Source: Nocardiopsis potens DSM 45234 (GTDB taxonomy: Bacteria; Actinomycetota; Actinomycetes; Streptosporangiales; Streptosporangiaceae). From it: a stretch of DNA of 64,000 nt. Below, piece after piece: positions 42,501 through 50,303 of the stretch; within the stretch, counting starts at the first letter, position 1, and each line of letters opens with the position of its first letter. The notes beneath the pieces are model-generated. The model made no database searches and was not told where the DNA came from. It saw only the letters and a program-made list of their open reading frames with translations. The DNA lies in NCBI RefSeq assembly GCF_000341105.1, contig NZ_ANBB01000001.1, forward strand, positions 29,228 to 93,227. Reading direction: 5' to 3'. The position numbers and the translations under genes are program-made.

Positions 42501-43792
42501 CGGGCGCCGGCCGCGCCGGCGGCCGCGGCGGCGCCGATCCGCGCGGGCACCGCCGCGGACCGCTCGATCGCGTCGACCGCGTGCTCCTCGGCGGTGCGCA
42601 GGTCGGCGGCGGAGCGCAGCGCGGCCTCGGCGTGCCTGCGCTGCGAGGCCACCGCCTCCTCCTTGTCCTCCAGGTCGCCCAGGGCGCCGTAGGCGGGGGA
42701 GGCCTTCAGCGCATCCAGCTCGCCCTGGACGGCGTCCCGGCGCTCGCCGAGCGCGTCCCGCTCCTGCACCGCGGCGCGGTGCGCCTCCTGGGCGGCGTCC
42801 CGCTCCGCGCGCCGCTTCTCCAGCTGCGCGCGGGCGCGGCCCGCCGCCTTCTCCGCCTTCTCCAGCCGGGCCGAGCGGTCCGCGAGCACGCCGCGCGCGT
42901 ACCCCCGGTAGCCCTCCAGGAACTCCTGCAGCGCGGAGTCGGCGCGGCGCAGCCGGGCGACGTTGCGCCGCACCCCCTCCAGGTTGTCCAGGCCGGTCGC
43001 GGTCCGGGTGATGACGCCCGGGTCCACCGGCGGGAGCGCGTCCGACAGCAGCTGCTCCAGCTGGCCCTGGAGCACCTTCAGGCCGATGTCGGGGTTGCGC
43101 AGCGTGCGCTGCAGGTGCAGCAGGTCGGGGTAGCGGTTGCCGCCGCTGATCCCGTACACGGTCTCGGCGACCCGCTGCTGGAACGCCTCCTGGCCGCCGG
43201 CGACCGCGTCCTCGCCGATGTGCTCGCGCAGCCGGGCGGAGGTGATCGGCCGGTCCTGCTCCAGCAGCGCGAAGTCCCGGTTGACCCGCAGCGGGGTGAT
43301 GAACCGCCAGGAGTCGCTGATCTGCCGTCCGGACGCGCTGGCCTTGACCCCGATCCCGCAGGTGCAGAAGTCCTCGGTGCCGTCGGCCAGCACCCGGCGC
43401 AGCTCGACCCAGGCGTAGCCGAGCCGGACCGTGCCCTCGGTGTAGTCGTCCAGCATCAGCCGGCTCATGCTGACCGTGTCGAAGCCCTTGCAGCCCATGT
43501 TGCGCAGGTCGCCGTCGAGGCAGAGCGGCAGCAGCAGCTCCAGCGTCCGGGACTTGCCGGAGCCGTTGGTCCCCTTGAAGATCACCCGGCCGCCGGAGAG
43601 GTCGAACTCCTCGTCCCGGTACTGCCAGATGTTGACGACGCCGCCTCGGTGCAGGCGCCAGCGGCTTCGGAGGTCGGGCTTGGGGTCCACGTCTGAGGTC
43701 CTCACGTCGTTCGGGTGCGCGCGGGGCGCGGGCGGAGCCGCCGCTCCGGGGCGGCGGTGCGGGCCGGGCCGGGGGCCATCGGCGGTGCTCAC
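39533..43792 (-). CDS. jetC: JetC: TIGR02680 SMC-like ATPase of type II Wadjet
   Basis: A 1419-residue SMC-like ATPase. Walker A FKGTNGSGKSRTLELLLPL lies near residue 77, preceded by GGVVNIWQYRDEEFDLSGGRVIF. Long Ala/Glu/Arg-rich coiled coils fill about 290-1200. The ABC signature QLSSGETRLVSYVTLFAA lies near 1307 and Walker B LRLVLLDEAFERLDDPTIARLLELL near 1345. These and the C-terminal WAITWPSGYGVSPRIDRMHIYDIL fit TIGR02680. In Wadjet it extrudes DNA loops to recognise small circular DNA. It is 52 bp downstream of jetB. GTG 43792 has AGGAG; the first 35 residues are low-complexity, so a start near 43692 is possible. Confidence 0.9.
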   Translation of the reverse strand: MSTADGPRPGPHRRPGAAAPPAPRAHPNDVRTSDVDPKPDLRSRWRLHRGGVVNIWQYRDEEFDLSGGRVIFKGTNGSGKSRTLELLLPLCLDGDLRNMGCKGFDTVSMSRLMLDDYTEGTVRLGYAWVELRRVLADGTEDFCTCGIGVKASASGRQISDSWRFITPLRVNRDFALLEQDRPITSARLREHIGEDAVAGGQEAFQQRVAETVYGISGGNRYPDLLHLQRTLRNPDIGLKVLQGQLEQLLSDALPPVDPGVITRTATGLDNLEGVRRNVARLRRADSALQEFLEGYRGYARGVLADRSARLEKAEKAAGRARAQLEKRRAERDAAQEAHRAAVQERDALGERRDAVQGELDALKASPAYGALGDLEDKEEAVASQRRHAEAALRSAADLRTAEEHAVDAIERSAAVPARIGAAAAAGAAGAREALHAVGLGAALGALPGLVPDAQRGEAAERVLCSAEPDARPEEVRRPVAPEPDVQALASAAAEAAGQVEAAGRAAGDRGRLLGGLRAEAERLAEAEAGVDRLAERAEAAAEESAGADRRAREAEERLAGAAERWAGAVRAWRDEALPAGDRPEEGELPELPEADAVLLDPAAHRDAHKGVRSALQPRVRAVQRAVAAAEQRLAEAGAERVRLEAELDRLRGAAEVEPPAPAHSTAERDPAAGAPFFRLVDFAEHLGEAERAGLEAALRASGLLTAWVAADGAPSAEGDETWAAAGPPAGGASLADVLVPAGDDGSPVPAGAVAGLLRSVPLLPGAAEGAAGAAAPLSIGLDGHWSAGALLGRHGKEEAEHIGAGARERARKKRIREAESALAETASRETSLRASLEAAQALEHQWNVCLDSFPDFAPVLAEHVETRQRRSAAARAAADAEAAEAEHARARARLAAERAEHVRTCGDLGVPDGAEALRELCERARGAVAELERIAGRLREDYPEALRSLSAAVQDLARTAAARAGAEEEAARTHRSYAEAHAVLATLRSSLGRDAEEVGARVRELAEERTRLRDAAPAAQKGVEDRIAALTGAEGRVEEAEGRLQEAQGALADGEDALTDTAEVPGVWEAATGLVEVPFERADLRSALAGALAEAGAAGTPTSLERDLINRIQALQTALAGTHDVQADRLPDSDVLTVTVSDETGTAPVASTARLTAARLAQAEENLTSGEERIFEEFLLGDVAEELHRQIRAAESLTRRMNTVLEGAHSSQGVRVELAWEPAPHLDPAERSAFALAKKSVAERSPEENDRLRRALMDRIRATRAEGRSSGYAEVLGTALDYRDWFAYRVRIHDTGPDGNPRDRRVRQLSSGETRLVSYVTLFAASAAFYDALRSELDGPLRLVLLDEAFERLDDPTIARLLELLVDLDMDWAITWPSGYGVSPRIDRMHIYDILKRKGAWGVACARTTWTGNGFERAA

Positions 43793-43844
43793 CTCGCTCC
43801 TGGTGCTCGCGGGTCGGGTCGGGGCGCCGTCGCCCGGGGCGGGG

Positions 43845-45116
43845 TCAGGGCCCGAACAGGGACTCCTGGCCCTCGCCGGGGCCGGGGGCGGCGGGTTCGG
43901 CGGCGGGCTCGCCGTCCTCCTCGTCCGGGCCGTCCGGGCGCGGCCGGTAGCGGGCGGCGGCCGGGCTGATCTCCACCGTCTCCGGCAGGCCGTCGGCGGC
44001 CGGGGCGGACCGGGCGAGACCGGCCTGGACCAGGGTCTGCGCGACCGACCGGGCGAGCCGCCCGGTGTCCCGCACCGCCTCCTTCGACCAGGCCTTCGGG
44101 TAGCGCTCCGCGATCGCGGCGGCCACCTCGCCCAGCCGGTCGAGCGGGACCGGGACCCGGCCGTCCTCCGCCGCCGGGACGTCCCGGGCCCCGGGGCCGA
44201 CCAGCTCGTCCGCGGCGAGCAGGGCGATCCGGGAGAGCGTGCCGTGGCCGGGGTAGAGCAGGTCGCTCAGGTAGCCGTCCGGGTCCACCGCGAGCACGCC
44301 CTCGGAGCGCACCTCCAGGCGGAGCCCGAACAGCTCCTCCAGCAACTCCGTCTCGGCCCGCAGCCGGGTGCGCAGCCAGTCGCGCTGCTCGGCGGAGAGG
44401 TCGGCGGTGAGCACCACCGGGTCCTCGACGATGCGGCGGCGCACCCGGTGCCGCTCGTCCTCGCCGGAGGGCGGCCCGCCCCGGGCGAGCTCGGCGGCCG
44501 AGGAGGAGCGCCCCAGCGGCGCGGCGACCAGGTGCCCCAGCAGCTCCACGTCCACGGTGAGCAGCGCCTCCCGGGCGGAGTCCTCCGCCCACGGGCCGAC
44601 GCTGCCGTCGGTCTCGGCCAGCACCCCCAGGTCGATGAGGTGCCGCAGCGCGGCCACCAGGGCGCGCCGGTCCACGATGCCGGTGCCCGGCTCCAGGCCG
44701 GCCTCCGCGCCGGCCGCCCGCACCTCCGACACCAGGCCGGACAGGAGCACCTGGCCGCCGGAGCCGGTCAGCGCGGCCAGCACCAGCGCGAGGTAGGCGT
44801 AGGCGCGCGGGGTGAACGGCGCCCCGTTGGCCTTGTGCGCGCCGCGCACCCCGTCGGGGGTGCGGCCGGCCTTGTACAGCCGGGCGAACCCGGGCTCCAC
44901 CACCAGCCGGTAGCCCAGGTACCCGGAGAACAGCGCCTGCAGCCGGTCGGTGTAGCGCCGCACCGCGGGCAGCACCTCGCCCTCCGGGCCGTCGGCGCGC
45001 AGCAGCGGGCGGCGCAGCAGCACCCGCGCGCACCGGCGGACCTGGGCGGCCTCGATCGAGTCCAGCCCCTCCAGGACCGATGCCTCTGCTCGGCCGAGAT
45101 GCGTCCGGCGGCTCAT
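43845..45116 (-). CDS. jetB: JetB: DUF2398/TIGR02678 protein of type II Wadjet
   Basis: A 423-residue protein corresponding to the MukE/MksE-like kite subunit. Recognised by position and by segments AAQVRRCARVLLRRPLLRADG, LPAVRRYTDRLQALFSGYLGYRLVVEPGFARLYK, FTPRAYAYLALVLAALTGSGGQVLLSGLV and ELFGLRLEVRSEGVLAVDPDGYLSD. It contains two winged-helix-like regions and a Pro/Glu-rich tail ending EGQESLFGP. ATG 45116 overlaps the jetA stop (ATGA), so it is translationally coupled. It should bridge the JetA kleisin and JetC heads. Confidence 0.9.
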   Translation of the reverse strand: MSRRTHLGRAEASVLEGLDSIEAAQVRRCARVLLRRPLLRADGPEGEVLPAVRRYTDRLQALFSGYLGYRLVVEPGFARLYKAGRTPDGVRGAHKANGAPFTPRAYAYLALVLAALTGSGGQVLLSGLVSEVRAAGAEAGLEPGTGIVDRRALVAALRHLIDLGVLAETDGSVGPWAEDSAREALLTVDVELLGHLVAAPLGRSSSAAELARGGPPSGEDERHRVRRRIVEDPVVLTADLSAEQRDWLRTRLRAETELLEELFGLRLEVRSEGVLAVDPDGYLSDLLYPGHGTLSRIALLAADELVGPGARDVPAAEDGRVPVPLDRLGEVAAAIAERYPKAWSKEAVRDTGRLARSVAQTLVQAGLARSAPAADGLPETVEISPAAARYRPRPDGPDEEDGEPAAEPAAPGPGEGQESLFGP

Positions 45117-46690
45117 CGGGCGGCCTCCGCGACGGTCAGCTCCACCTCGGCGCCGTGCAGCTCCAGGGTGCCGAAGACCGAGCCGACCCGGTCCGCGGCG
45201 CCGTCCGGGCGCGGCCGCACCACCAGGGTCAGTCCGGACACCGGGTCGGACGCGGTGCCCTGCTCGGCGGGGGCGTCCCGGGAGGCCCCGGCCAGGGTCA
45301 GCAGCTCGCAGAAGAGGTCCAGGGCGTCCGCGGAGAGCCGGGCGCCGGCCAGGTTCCCCGAGGCCGCGGCGAGCTCGCCGACCGCGGCGGACCTGCGCTC
45401 CCGGCGCCGCGCCTCCTCCTCCAGCAGCGCGGCGCGGCCCAGCGGGTCGTCGCCGACCCGGGGGACCTGCCCGCCGGGGGCGCGCTCGCCCTTGCTGCGC
45501 ACGTTCACCTCGACCGGCACCCCCTCGCCGTCGGCCCAGGCCGACGCGGGGGCGGGGGCACCGTCCTCCGGCGCCAGCGCCAGGTGGCGCGCGGAGAACA
45601 GGCCGAACGCGGCGGCGTACATGTCGTGCGCGGCGGTCGGCTCGGCCCCGTCGAACCAGGAGGCCAGGGTGAGCAGGTCGCGGCGGCGGCCCGGATCCAC
45701 CCCGCCGCTGCCGGTCGAGCGCTTGACGCTGCCGAGCAGCGCGCTGATCGCCCTGCTGGTGGCGTCGCGCAGCTCGTCGACCTCGGAGGGGCGGCCCGGG
45801 CGGCCGAGGAACCAGTCGGCCAGGCCGTCCCAGTCGGCGGGGGTGCGGCCGGGGGCCCGCTCCATCAGCTCGGTCTGCCCGACCACCGAGGTGTTGGGGG
45901 TGAAGGCGTCCTGGCCGGTGCCGAGCAGCGCGAGCAGGTCGCCGCGGCGCGCCTCCAGCGCGCCCAGCCGCTCCACGACCGTCCCGGAGTGGCGGAGCAC
46001 GTCCTGGGCGATCAGGTCGACGTACTCCAGCAGCATGTGCTTGAACCCGGAGGTCTCCTCGGGGCCCAGGTCGTAGCGGGCGATCACGGAGCCGAGGTAG
46101 GCGTAGAAGTCGCGGACCGCGGCGGCGAACTCGCCGTGCTGCAGGAAGACCGTGGTGACCTGCTGGGCGAGGCGCTCGCGCAGGGCGCTCCCGGAGGCGT
46201 CGCCGGGCCCCTCGCCGCGTCCGGCGGCGTCCAGGTCGCCCAGGGTCCGGGCGATGTCGGCCAGGCCGCGGGCGATCGCGGGCAGCAGCTCCCGGGAGAC
46301 CTCCCGGGCGCCCTCGGCGACCCGGAGCATGTCGTCGACGTCCCGCTGCACCCGCATGGCCAGCTTGGACACCTGGTAGCGGACCCGGCTGCGGGTGAAC
46401 TCGGCGATGGTGGCGGCGGGCTCGCGCCGCCCGGGCACCAGGTTCCCCCACCGGGCCAGCCGGTCCAGCCGGTCGGCCACGGTCTCCATCCGGGACTCGC
46501 CCTCGTCGACCTCGCCGCGCCGCTCGGCGGCGGCCAGCGCCGCGGCGACCTCCCCGGCCCCCAGGTCGGCCAGGAGGGTCCCGGTGAACAGCCGCATGAC
46601 GGCCAGGTAGGTGCGGCGCTCGGGGGCCGACAGGTAGGCGTAGAGCCGCAGCCGCTCGAGGTCGTCCGGTTCGGAAGGCGTGTAGGGCAT
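45113..46690 (-). CDS. jetA: JetA: DUF2397/TIGR02677 kleisin of type II Wadjet
   Basis: A 525-residue kleisin-like subunit, first gene of the jet operon. Family segments are LYAYLSAPERRTYLAVMRLF at the N-terminus, RWGNLVPGRREPAATIAEFTRSRVRYQVS, YAYLGSVIARYDLGPEETSGFKHMLLEYVDLI, and HDMYAAAFGLFSARHLAL. The C-terminal half is charged and winged-helix-like. The kleisin closes the JetC ring. ATG 46690 has no obvious ribosome site; a TAAGTT box 11 bp upstream suggests a nearly leaderless transcript. The upstream gene is cut off by a strong terminator. Confidence 0.9.
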   Translation of the reverse strand: MPYTPSEPDDLERLRLYAYLSAPERRTYLAVMRLFTGTLLADLGAGEVAAALAAAERRGEVDEGESRMETVADRLDRLARWGNLVPGRREPAATIAEFTRSRVRYQVSKLAMRVQRDVDDMLRVAEGAREVSRELLPAIARGLADIARTLGDLDAAGRGEGPGDASGSALRERLAQQVTTVFLQHGEFAAAVRDFYAYLGSVIARYDLGPEETSGFKHMLLEYVDLIAQDVLRHSGTVVERLGALEARRGDLLALLGTGQDAFTPNTSVVGQTELMERAPGRTPADWDGLADWFLGRPGRPSEVDELRDATSRAISALLGSVKRSTGSGGVDPGRRRDLLTLASWFDGAEPTAAHDMYAAAFGLFSARHLALAPEDGAPAPASAWADGEGVPVEVNVRSKGERAPGGQVPRVGDDPLGRAALLEEEARRRERRSAAVGELAAASGNLAGARLSADALDLFCELLTLAGASRDAPAEQGTASDPVSGLTLVVRPRPDGAADRVGSVFGTLELHGAEVELTVAEAAR

Positions 46691-46760
46691 GACCCGCACC
46701 AACTTAGCGCCTGGAGCCGACACTCCCGGACCGGATGCGAGGTGACGCGCCTCGCTCGCG

Positions 46761-46796
46761 GGCAGGGGCGGGCCCGGCACCGGGCCCGCCCCTGCC
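46761..46796 (-). terminator. 17-bp-stem terminator after the FAD oxidoreductase gene
   Basis: GGCAGGGGCGGGCCCGG pairs perfectly with its complement, with only CA between the arms. It starts 15 bp after the oxidoreductase stop codon and separates it from jetA, which reads in the same direction. Confidence 0.8.
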
Positions 46797-46810
46797 GCGC
46801 GGGGCGCGGA

Positions 46811-48808
46811 TCAGAGCTCGTCGAACTCCTCGACGGCGCGGTGCGCCTGGTCGATCGCGGTGTCGGTGTAGGCGTTGGGCGCCGCGTCGGAGTTGGCGAT
46901 GGTGATCCGGCCGATCCGCTTGCGGGCGGTCTCGGCGGGGGTGGGGCCGTTCGGCCAGAACGAGTCCCAGCGGCGGGTGTACTCGCGGGCGTAGCCGTGG
47001 CCCCAGCGGTTCACGGTGATCGCCTCGATGTCCCGGGCGGCGTCGAACCCGCCGTCGCCCAGGGCGCGGTTGAGCGTCTGGCGGATGCTCCGCTCGAAGC
47101 TCTCGAAGGGGCGCCGGAGCAGCTCGTGCCGGGCGTGCACGGCGCCCTGGCGGAGCGACATCTCACCGGGGGAGGGGGCGCTGATCATCTGGATGACCAT
47201 CGGCTCGGAGGGGTCCTTGGGGTGCTCGTAGCCGCCCATGCTCACCGGGTAGTCCAGCTGGGCCACCGCCCAGTCGCCGCCGGTGAACCGGATGTGCCGC
47301 ATGCCCAGCTCGACCCAGGGCTGCCAGTTGCGCACCACCACGTTGGCGTAGACCAGCGGCTGCTTGGAGGCGTCGGTCATGGCCTGGCGCTGGGAGCCGG
47401 GCAGCTCCTGCATCAGGTACTTGCCCATGACGTGCCAGGCGGCCATGACCACGTGGCCGGCGGTGACCCGGTGCAGCGCGTCGTCGTGGTGGTAGGTGAC
47501 GAACACGCGCTCGGCGCTGGAGGGGGGACCGTCGTGCGCCAGCCCGGTGCACGGCGACTGCAGCCGCAGCCGGACGTCCTGCCCCTCCTCGTCCAGCTTG
47601 GAGTAGTCGAACTCGGCGAGCACGACGCTCTCCATGTCCAGCTCGTCGCTGCCCGGGACGGAGCCGGGGATCAGGGAGTGCACCAGCAGCCGGGCGATGC
47701 TCGCGTTGCCGTCCGGGAAGTGGTGGATGTAGGGGTCGTCGAACTTCCAGAACCGGCGGAGCGAGTAGCAGTTGTACTCCGAGGCCTCGGAGTCGTCCAG
47801 GCCGATGCCGGCGAAGCCGGGCAGCCCCTCGCCCCAGGCGTCGATCGCGCCCCAGGAGGAGGCGGGCACCGCCCACTCGTCGCTGGTGATGGTCTCCATG
47901 AAGGCCAGCACCTCGTCGTTGCAGCCCAGCACGTCGCGGAGGTAGTCGGTGTAGGTCATCCGGGACAGCCGCTCCTGCTTCTCCTGCGCGGACAGCCCGG
48001 GCATCGGGTCGTCGCCGGAGTCGGCGTACAGGGCGGTGATCTGCTCCACGGACTCGGGCTCCAGCGGGGCGCCGGACAGCCACTCGTCGACCGGCATGCC
48101 CTTGGTGCGCACCGCGAGGTGGTCGGTGCGGAACTCCTCGGCGCGGAGGAAGACCGTGTCGCCCTCCTCGGCCAGCTTCCACTTGTCGTAGAACTTCTGG
48201 TCGAAGAAGTCCTTGAACCGGTCGACCTCGATGCCCAGGTCCTTGAGCAGGCCCATCGCGGTCTTGCTGTAGGCGGAGGGGGTGTCGATCGCCTGGGTGC
48301 CGCCGTAGCCGATGAGGACCTGGTCGCGGCCCTCGGGGGTGAACTCGTTGCGCCGCGCGTGCCCGCCGAACTCGTCGTGGTTGTCCAGGATGAGGATCTT
48401 CGCCTCGGGGTGCTTCTTCTTGTAGAAGTGCGCGGCGGACAGGCCGCTGATGCCCGAGCCGACGACGACCAGGTCGTAGTGCTCGTCCAGGTCGTTGACC
48501 CGGGTGGTGTTGACGACGCTGCCGAGCCGGCCGTCGCGGATGCTGTGCGGGATGCTCAGCGCCTGCTGGGTGTTGCCGCGCAGGCCCTCCATGCTCGGCG
48601 GGTAGTCGGTCCCGGCGGGGGCCGATGCGGGGTGCGCGGGGCTGGCGGCCCAGTCGCGGTCCCCGGGGGCGCAGCCGGCCAGGACGGCCGCGGCGATCCC
48701 GCCGACCGCCGTCGCGCTCGCCCCGTCGAAGAAGTCGCGCCGACTGATCCGGCGGTCCATGCCGAGCTCGCTGTCGGAATCCCCGGGGCGTCGTCGCTGA
48801 TCGGACAT
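46811..48808 (-). CDS. Tat-exported FAD oxidoreductase, spermidine-dehydrogenase-like
   Basis: A 665-residue flavoprotein. The N-terminus has a twin-arginine signal (ISRRDFFDGASATAVGGIAAAVLAG) ending in the lipobox LAGC, so it is predicted to be a Tat-exported lipoprotein. The FAD motif DLVVVGSGISGLSAAHFYKKKHPEAKILILDNHDEFGG begins near residue 112. NRWGHGYAREYTRRWDSFWPNGPTPAETARKRIGRITIANSDAAPNAYTDTAIDQAHRAVEEF closes the FAD domain. The layout resembles the SpdH spermidine dehydrogenase/NAD(P)-binding protein family. Substrate unproven. ATG 48808 follows GAGGAG. Monocistronic between two terminators. Confidence 0.82.
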   Translation of the reverse strand: MSDQRRRPGDSDSELGMDRRISRRDFFDGASATAVGGIAAAVLAGCAPGDRDWAASPAHPASAPAGTDYPPSMEGLRGNTQQALSIPHSIRDGRLGSVVNTTRVNDLDEHYDLVVVGSGISGLSAAHFYKKKHPEAKILILDNHDEFGGHARRNEFTPEGRDQVLIGYGGTQAIDTPSAYSKTAMGLLKDLGIEVDRFKDFFDQKFYDKWKLAEEGDTVFLRAEEFRTDHLAVRTKGMPVDEWLSGAPLEPESVEQITALYADSGDDPMPGLSAQEKQERLSRMTYTDYLRDVLGCNDEVLAFMETITSDEWAVPASSWGAIDAWGEGLPGFAGIGLDDSEASEYNCYSLRRFWKFDDPYIHHFPDGNASIARLLVHSLIPGSVPGSDELDMESVVLAEFDYSKLDEEGQDVRLRLQSPCTGLAHDGPPSSAERVFVTYHHDDALHRVTAGHVVMAAWHVMGKYLMQELPGSQRQAMTDASKQPLVYANVVVRNWQPWVELGMRHIRFTGGDWAVAQLDYPVSMGGYEHPKDPSEPMVIQMISAPSPGEMSLRQGAVHARHELLRRPFESFERSIRQTLNRALGDGGFDAARDIEAITVNRWGHGYAREYTRRWDSFWPNGPTPAETARKRIGRITIANSDAAPNAYTDTAIDQAHRAVEEFDEL

Positions 48809-49032
48809 TGGTCTCCTCGTCGTTCCCGGCGTCCCGGACTTGAGGAACACAAGAGCATGCGGGGGTGCGGGCGACGCGGAGGCGGGCTGGGGCGCGGCCG
48901 AGTCTTTGCCGTGTGCGGTGTGTCTTTTGGGGTGCGGAACGGCCGGTGTCGTATTGCCAGGTGAGCGGTTCGCGGGGCGGTCCGCCGCGAACCCGGCCAT
49001 CCTATGCCCGATATTCTGCCAATAAGACGTTT

Positions 49033-49052
49033 TGTCGGGTTTTCACCCGATG
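49033..49052 (-). terminator. Hairpin after the MaoC gene
   Basis: On the minus strand TCGGGT, GAAA tetraloop, ACCCGA is followed by CAAAACGTCTTATT. It lies about 50 bp after the MaoC stop codon. The tail is only weakly T-rich. Confidence 0.45.
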
Positions 49053-49102
49053 ATCGGATGTCAGGTCGCGCACACCCCCGCCGCCGGCGGGGGCGCCCCG
49101 GG

Positions 49103-49558
49103 TCAGGGGACCATCAGCGACAGCGACTCGGCGACCAGCGCGGGGCGTTCGGCCCCCTCGATCTCCACCGTGTGGGCCATGGTGAACAGCAGGCCCTTGC
49201 CGGTCTCCTTGGCCTCGAGCAGGCGGACCGCGTCCCGCACCCGGGAGCCCTCGGTGACCGGCTGCAGGAAGCGGACCTTGTTCAGGCCGTAGTTGATGCC
49301 CATCGACGGCGCCTTCTCCAGGGCGAACACCTGGGGGCCGAAGTGGGCGAGCAGGGACAGGGAGAGGTAGCCGTGCGCGATCGTGGTGCCGAACGGGCCG
49401 CTCGCCGCGCGCTCCCGGTCGACGTGGATCCACTGGTGGTCGCCGGTGGCGTCGGCGAAGGCGTCGATCCGGTCCTGGGTGATGGTGAGCCAGTCGGTTC
49501 GGCCCAGCTCCTCGCCCTGGGCGGCGGCGAGCTCGTTGACATCGGCGAAGGTACGCAT
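49103..49558 (-). CDS. MaoC family (R)-enoyl-CoA hydratase-like protein
   Basis: A 151-residue single hot-dog protein with hydratase 2 motif FADATGDHQWIHVDRERAASGPFGTTIAHGYLSLSLLAHF, giving the catalytic Asp and His. NYGLNKVRFLQPVTEGSRVRDAV forms the second half of the fold. It likely hydrates trans-2-enoyl-CoA to the (R)-3-hydroxy form. ATG 49558 has AAAGGAAAG upstream. No beta-oxidation or polyhydroxyalkanoate genes are adjacent, so the pathway is unclear. Confidence 0.87.
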   Translation of the reverse strand: MRTFADVNELAAAQGEELGRTDWLTITQDRIDAFADATGDHQWIHVDRERAASGPFGTTIAHGYLSLSLLAHFGPQVFALEKAPSMGINYGLNKVRFLQPVTEGSRVRDAVRLLEAKETGKGLLFTMAHTVEIEGAERPALVAESLSLMVP

Positions 49559-49610
49559 GAGCGGCACTTTCCTTTCGGCCGGGAGGGGACCTCGGCACGA
49601 CTCTAGCGTC

Positions 49611-49625
49611 AACCGACCGTTCAGT
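49611..49625. promoter_or_regulatory. Possible TetR-type box upstream of MaoC gene
   Basis: AACCGACCGTTCAGT resembles the ACCGACCGGTCGGT-like partial palindromes of TetR lipid regulators. On the minus strand it overlaps the likely promoter, with TAGAGT just downstream (49600-49605). Weak evidence. Confidence 0.25.
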
Positions 49626-49677
49626 ATGTAGCTGCTCGGAGAAAACCGGCCGGGGCGTCCGAGGACCCGGCACCGCC

Positions 49678-50085
49678 CTACCCTTCCGGTGCCCCGGGCT
49701 CGGCAGGGGGGCGCTGCGCCGGGGCCGGTGCGCCCTCGGCGGCCAGCGCGTGCAGCCGGGGCAGCGGGACGCCCAGCAGGCGGGAGGCGTCGTCCTCGTC
49801 CACCCCGGCCTCGGCCAGCCGCCGCATCGCGCCGCGGACCGCTCCGGCCGCCGAGCGGCGCGCGGCGTCCGCCCCGTCGACCGCCCCGCGGGCGTCCAGG
49901 ATCAGCCGGTCGGTCTCCTCGTCGACGGTGGGGACGACCTCCACCCGGGCGTCGGGGTCCCCGACGAACGCCCGCGCCCGAGGGCAGGCCTGCGCCAGGT
50001 CGGGGGACCAGGTCACGCCGGCGCCGACGATCCGCAGCTCCCAGCCGTCCTGCCATCTCCGGGCGTGCACGATGAACGGGCCCAT
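49678..50085 (-). CDS. HicB-like orphan protein
   Basis: A 135-residue protein. Residues 1-60 (MGPFIVHARRWQDGWELRI, then a short strand-helix) fit the small alpha-beta HicB-like fold found in many actinomycete orphan genes. The C-terminal part DEDDASRLLGVPLPRLHALA could be a helix-turn-helix. No HicA toxin or other partner gene is adjacent, so toxin-antitoxin function is doubtful. ATG 50085 has a TAATGT box closely upstream and no ribosome site, suggesting a leaderless transcript. The tail is Pro/Ala-rich. Confidence 0.6.
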   Translation of the reverse strand: MGPFIVHARRWQDGWELRIVGAGVTWSPDLAQACPRARAFVGDPDARVEVVPTVDEETDRLILDARGAVDGADAARRSAAGAVRGAMRRLAEAGVDEDDASRLLGVPLPRLHALAAEGAPAPAQRPPAEPGAPEG

Positions 50086-50303
50086 ATGCCTACATTACGC
50101 ACCAGGGCCGCTCTCGCCCGGACGAACCGCCGTGCCCGGGCGAACCGGATCATCCCGGCTTCGACCTGGGCGGATTCCGCACCGCTCTCGGGCGCCCGGC
50201 GCCGCGAACCGGTGCACGGAGCAGGGCCGGGTCTCCTGCCGCGCACGGCCTGCCCCGTCCGGTCGGATCCGGCGGGGACGCGGTGCCCCGGTCCGGGGCG
50301 GGG

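Noticed and set aside
39386..43696. A 1,436-codon open frame on the plus strand opposite jetC
   Set aside because: It is the antisense shadow of a very GC-rich gene: no start signal, no family motifs and Gly/Arg/Pro/Val-rich composition, while the minus strand encodes a complete TIGR02680 protein.
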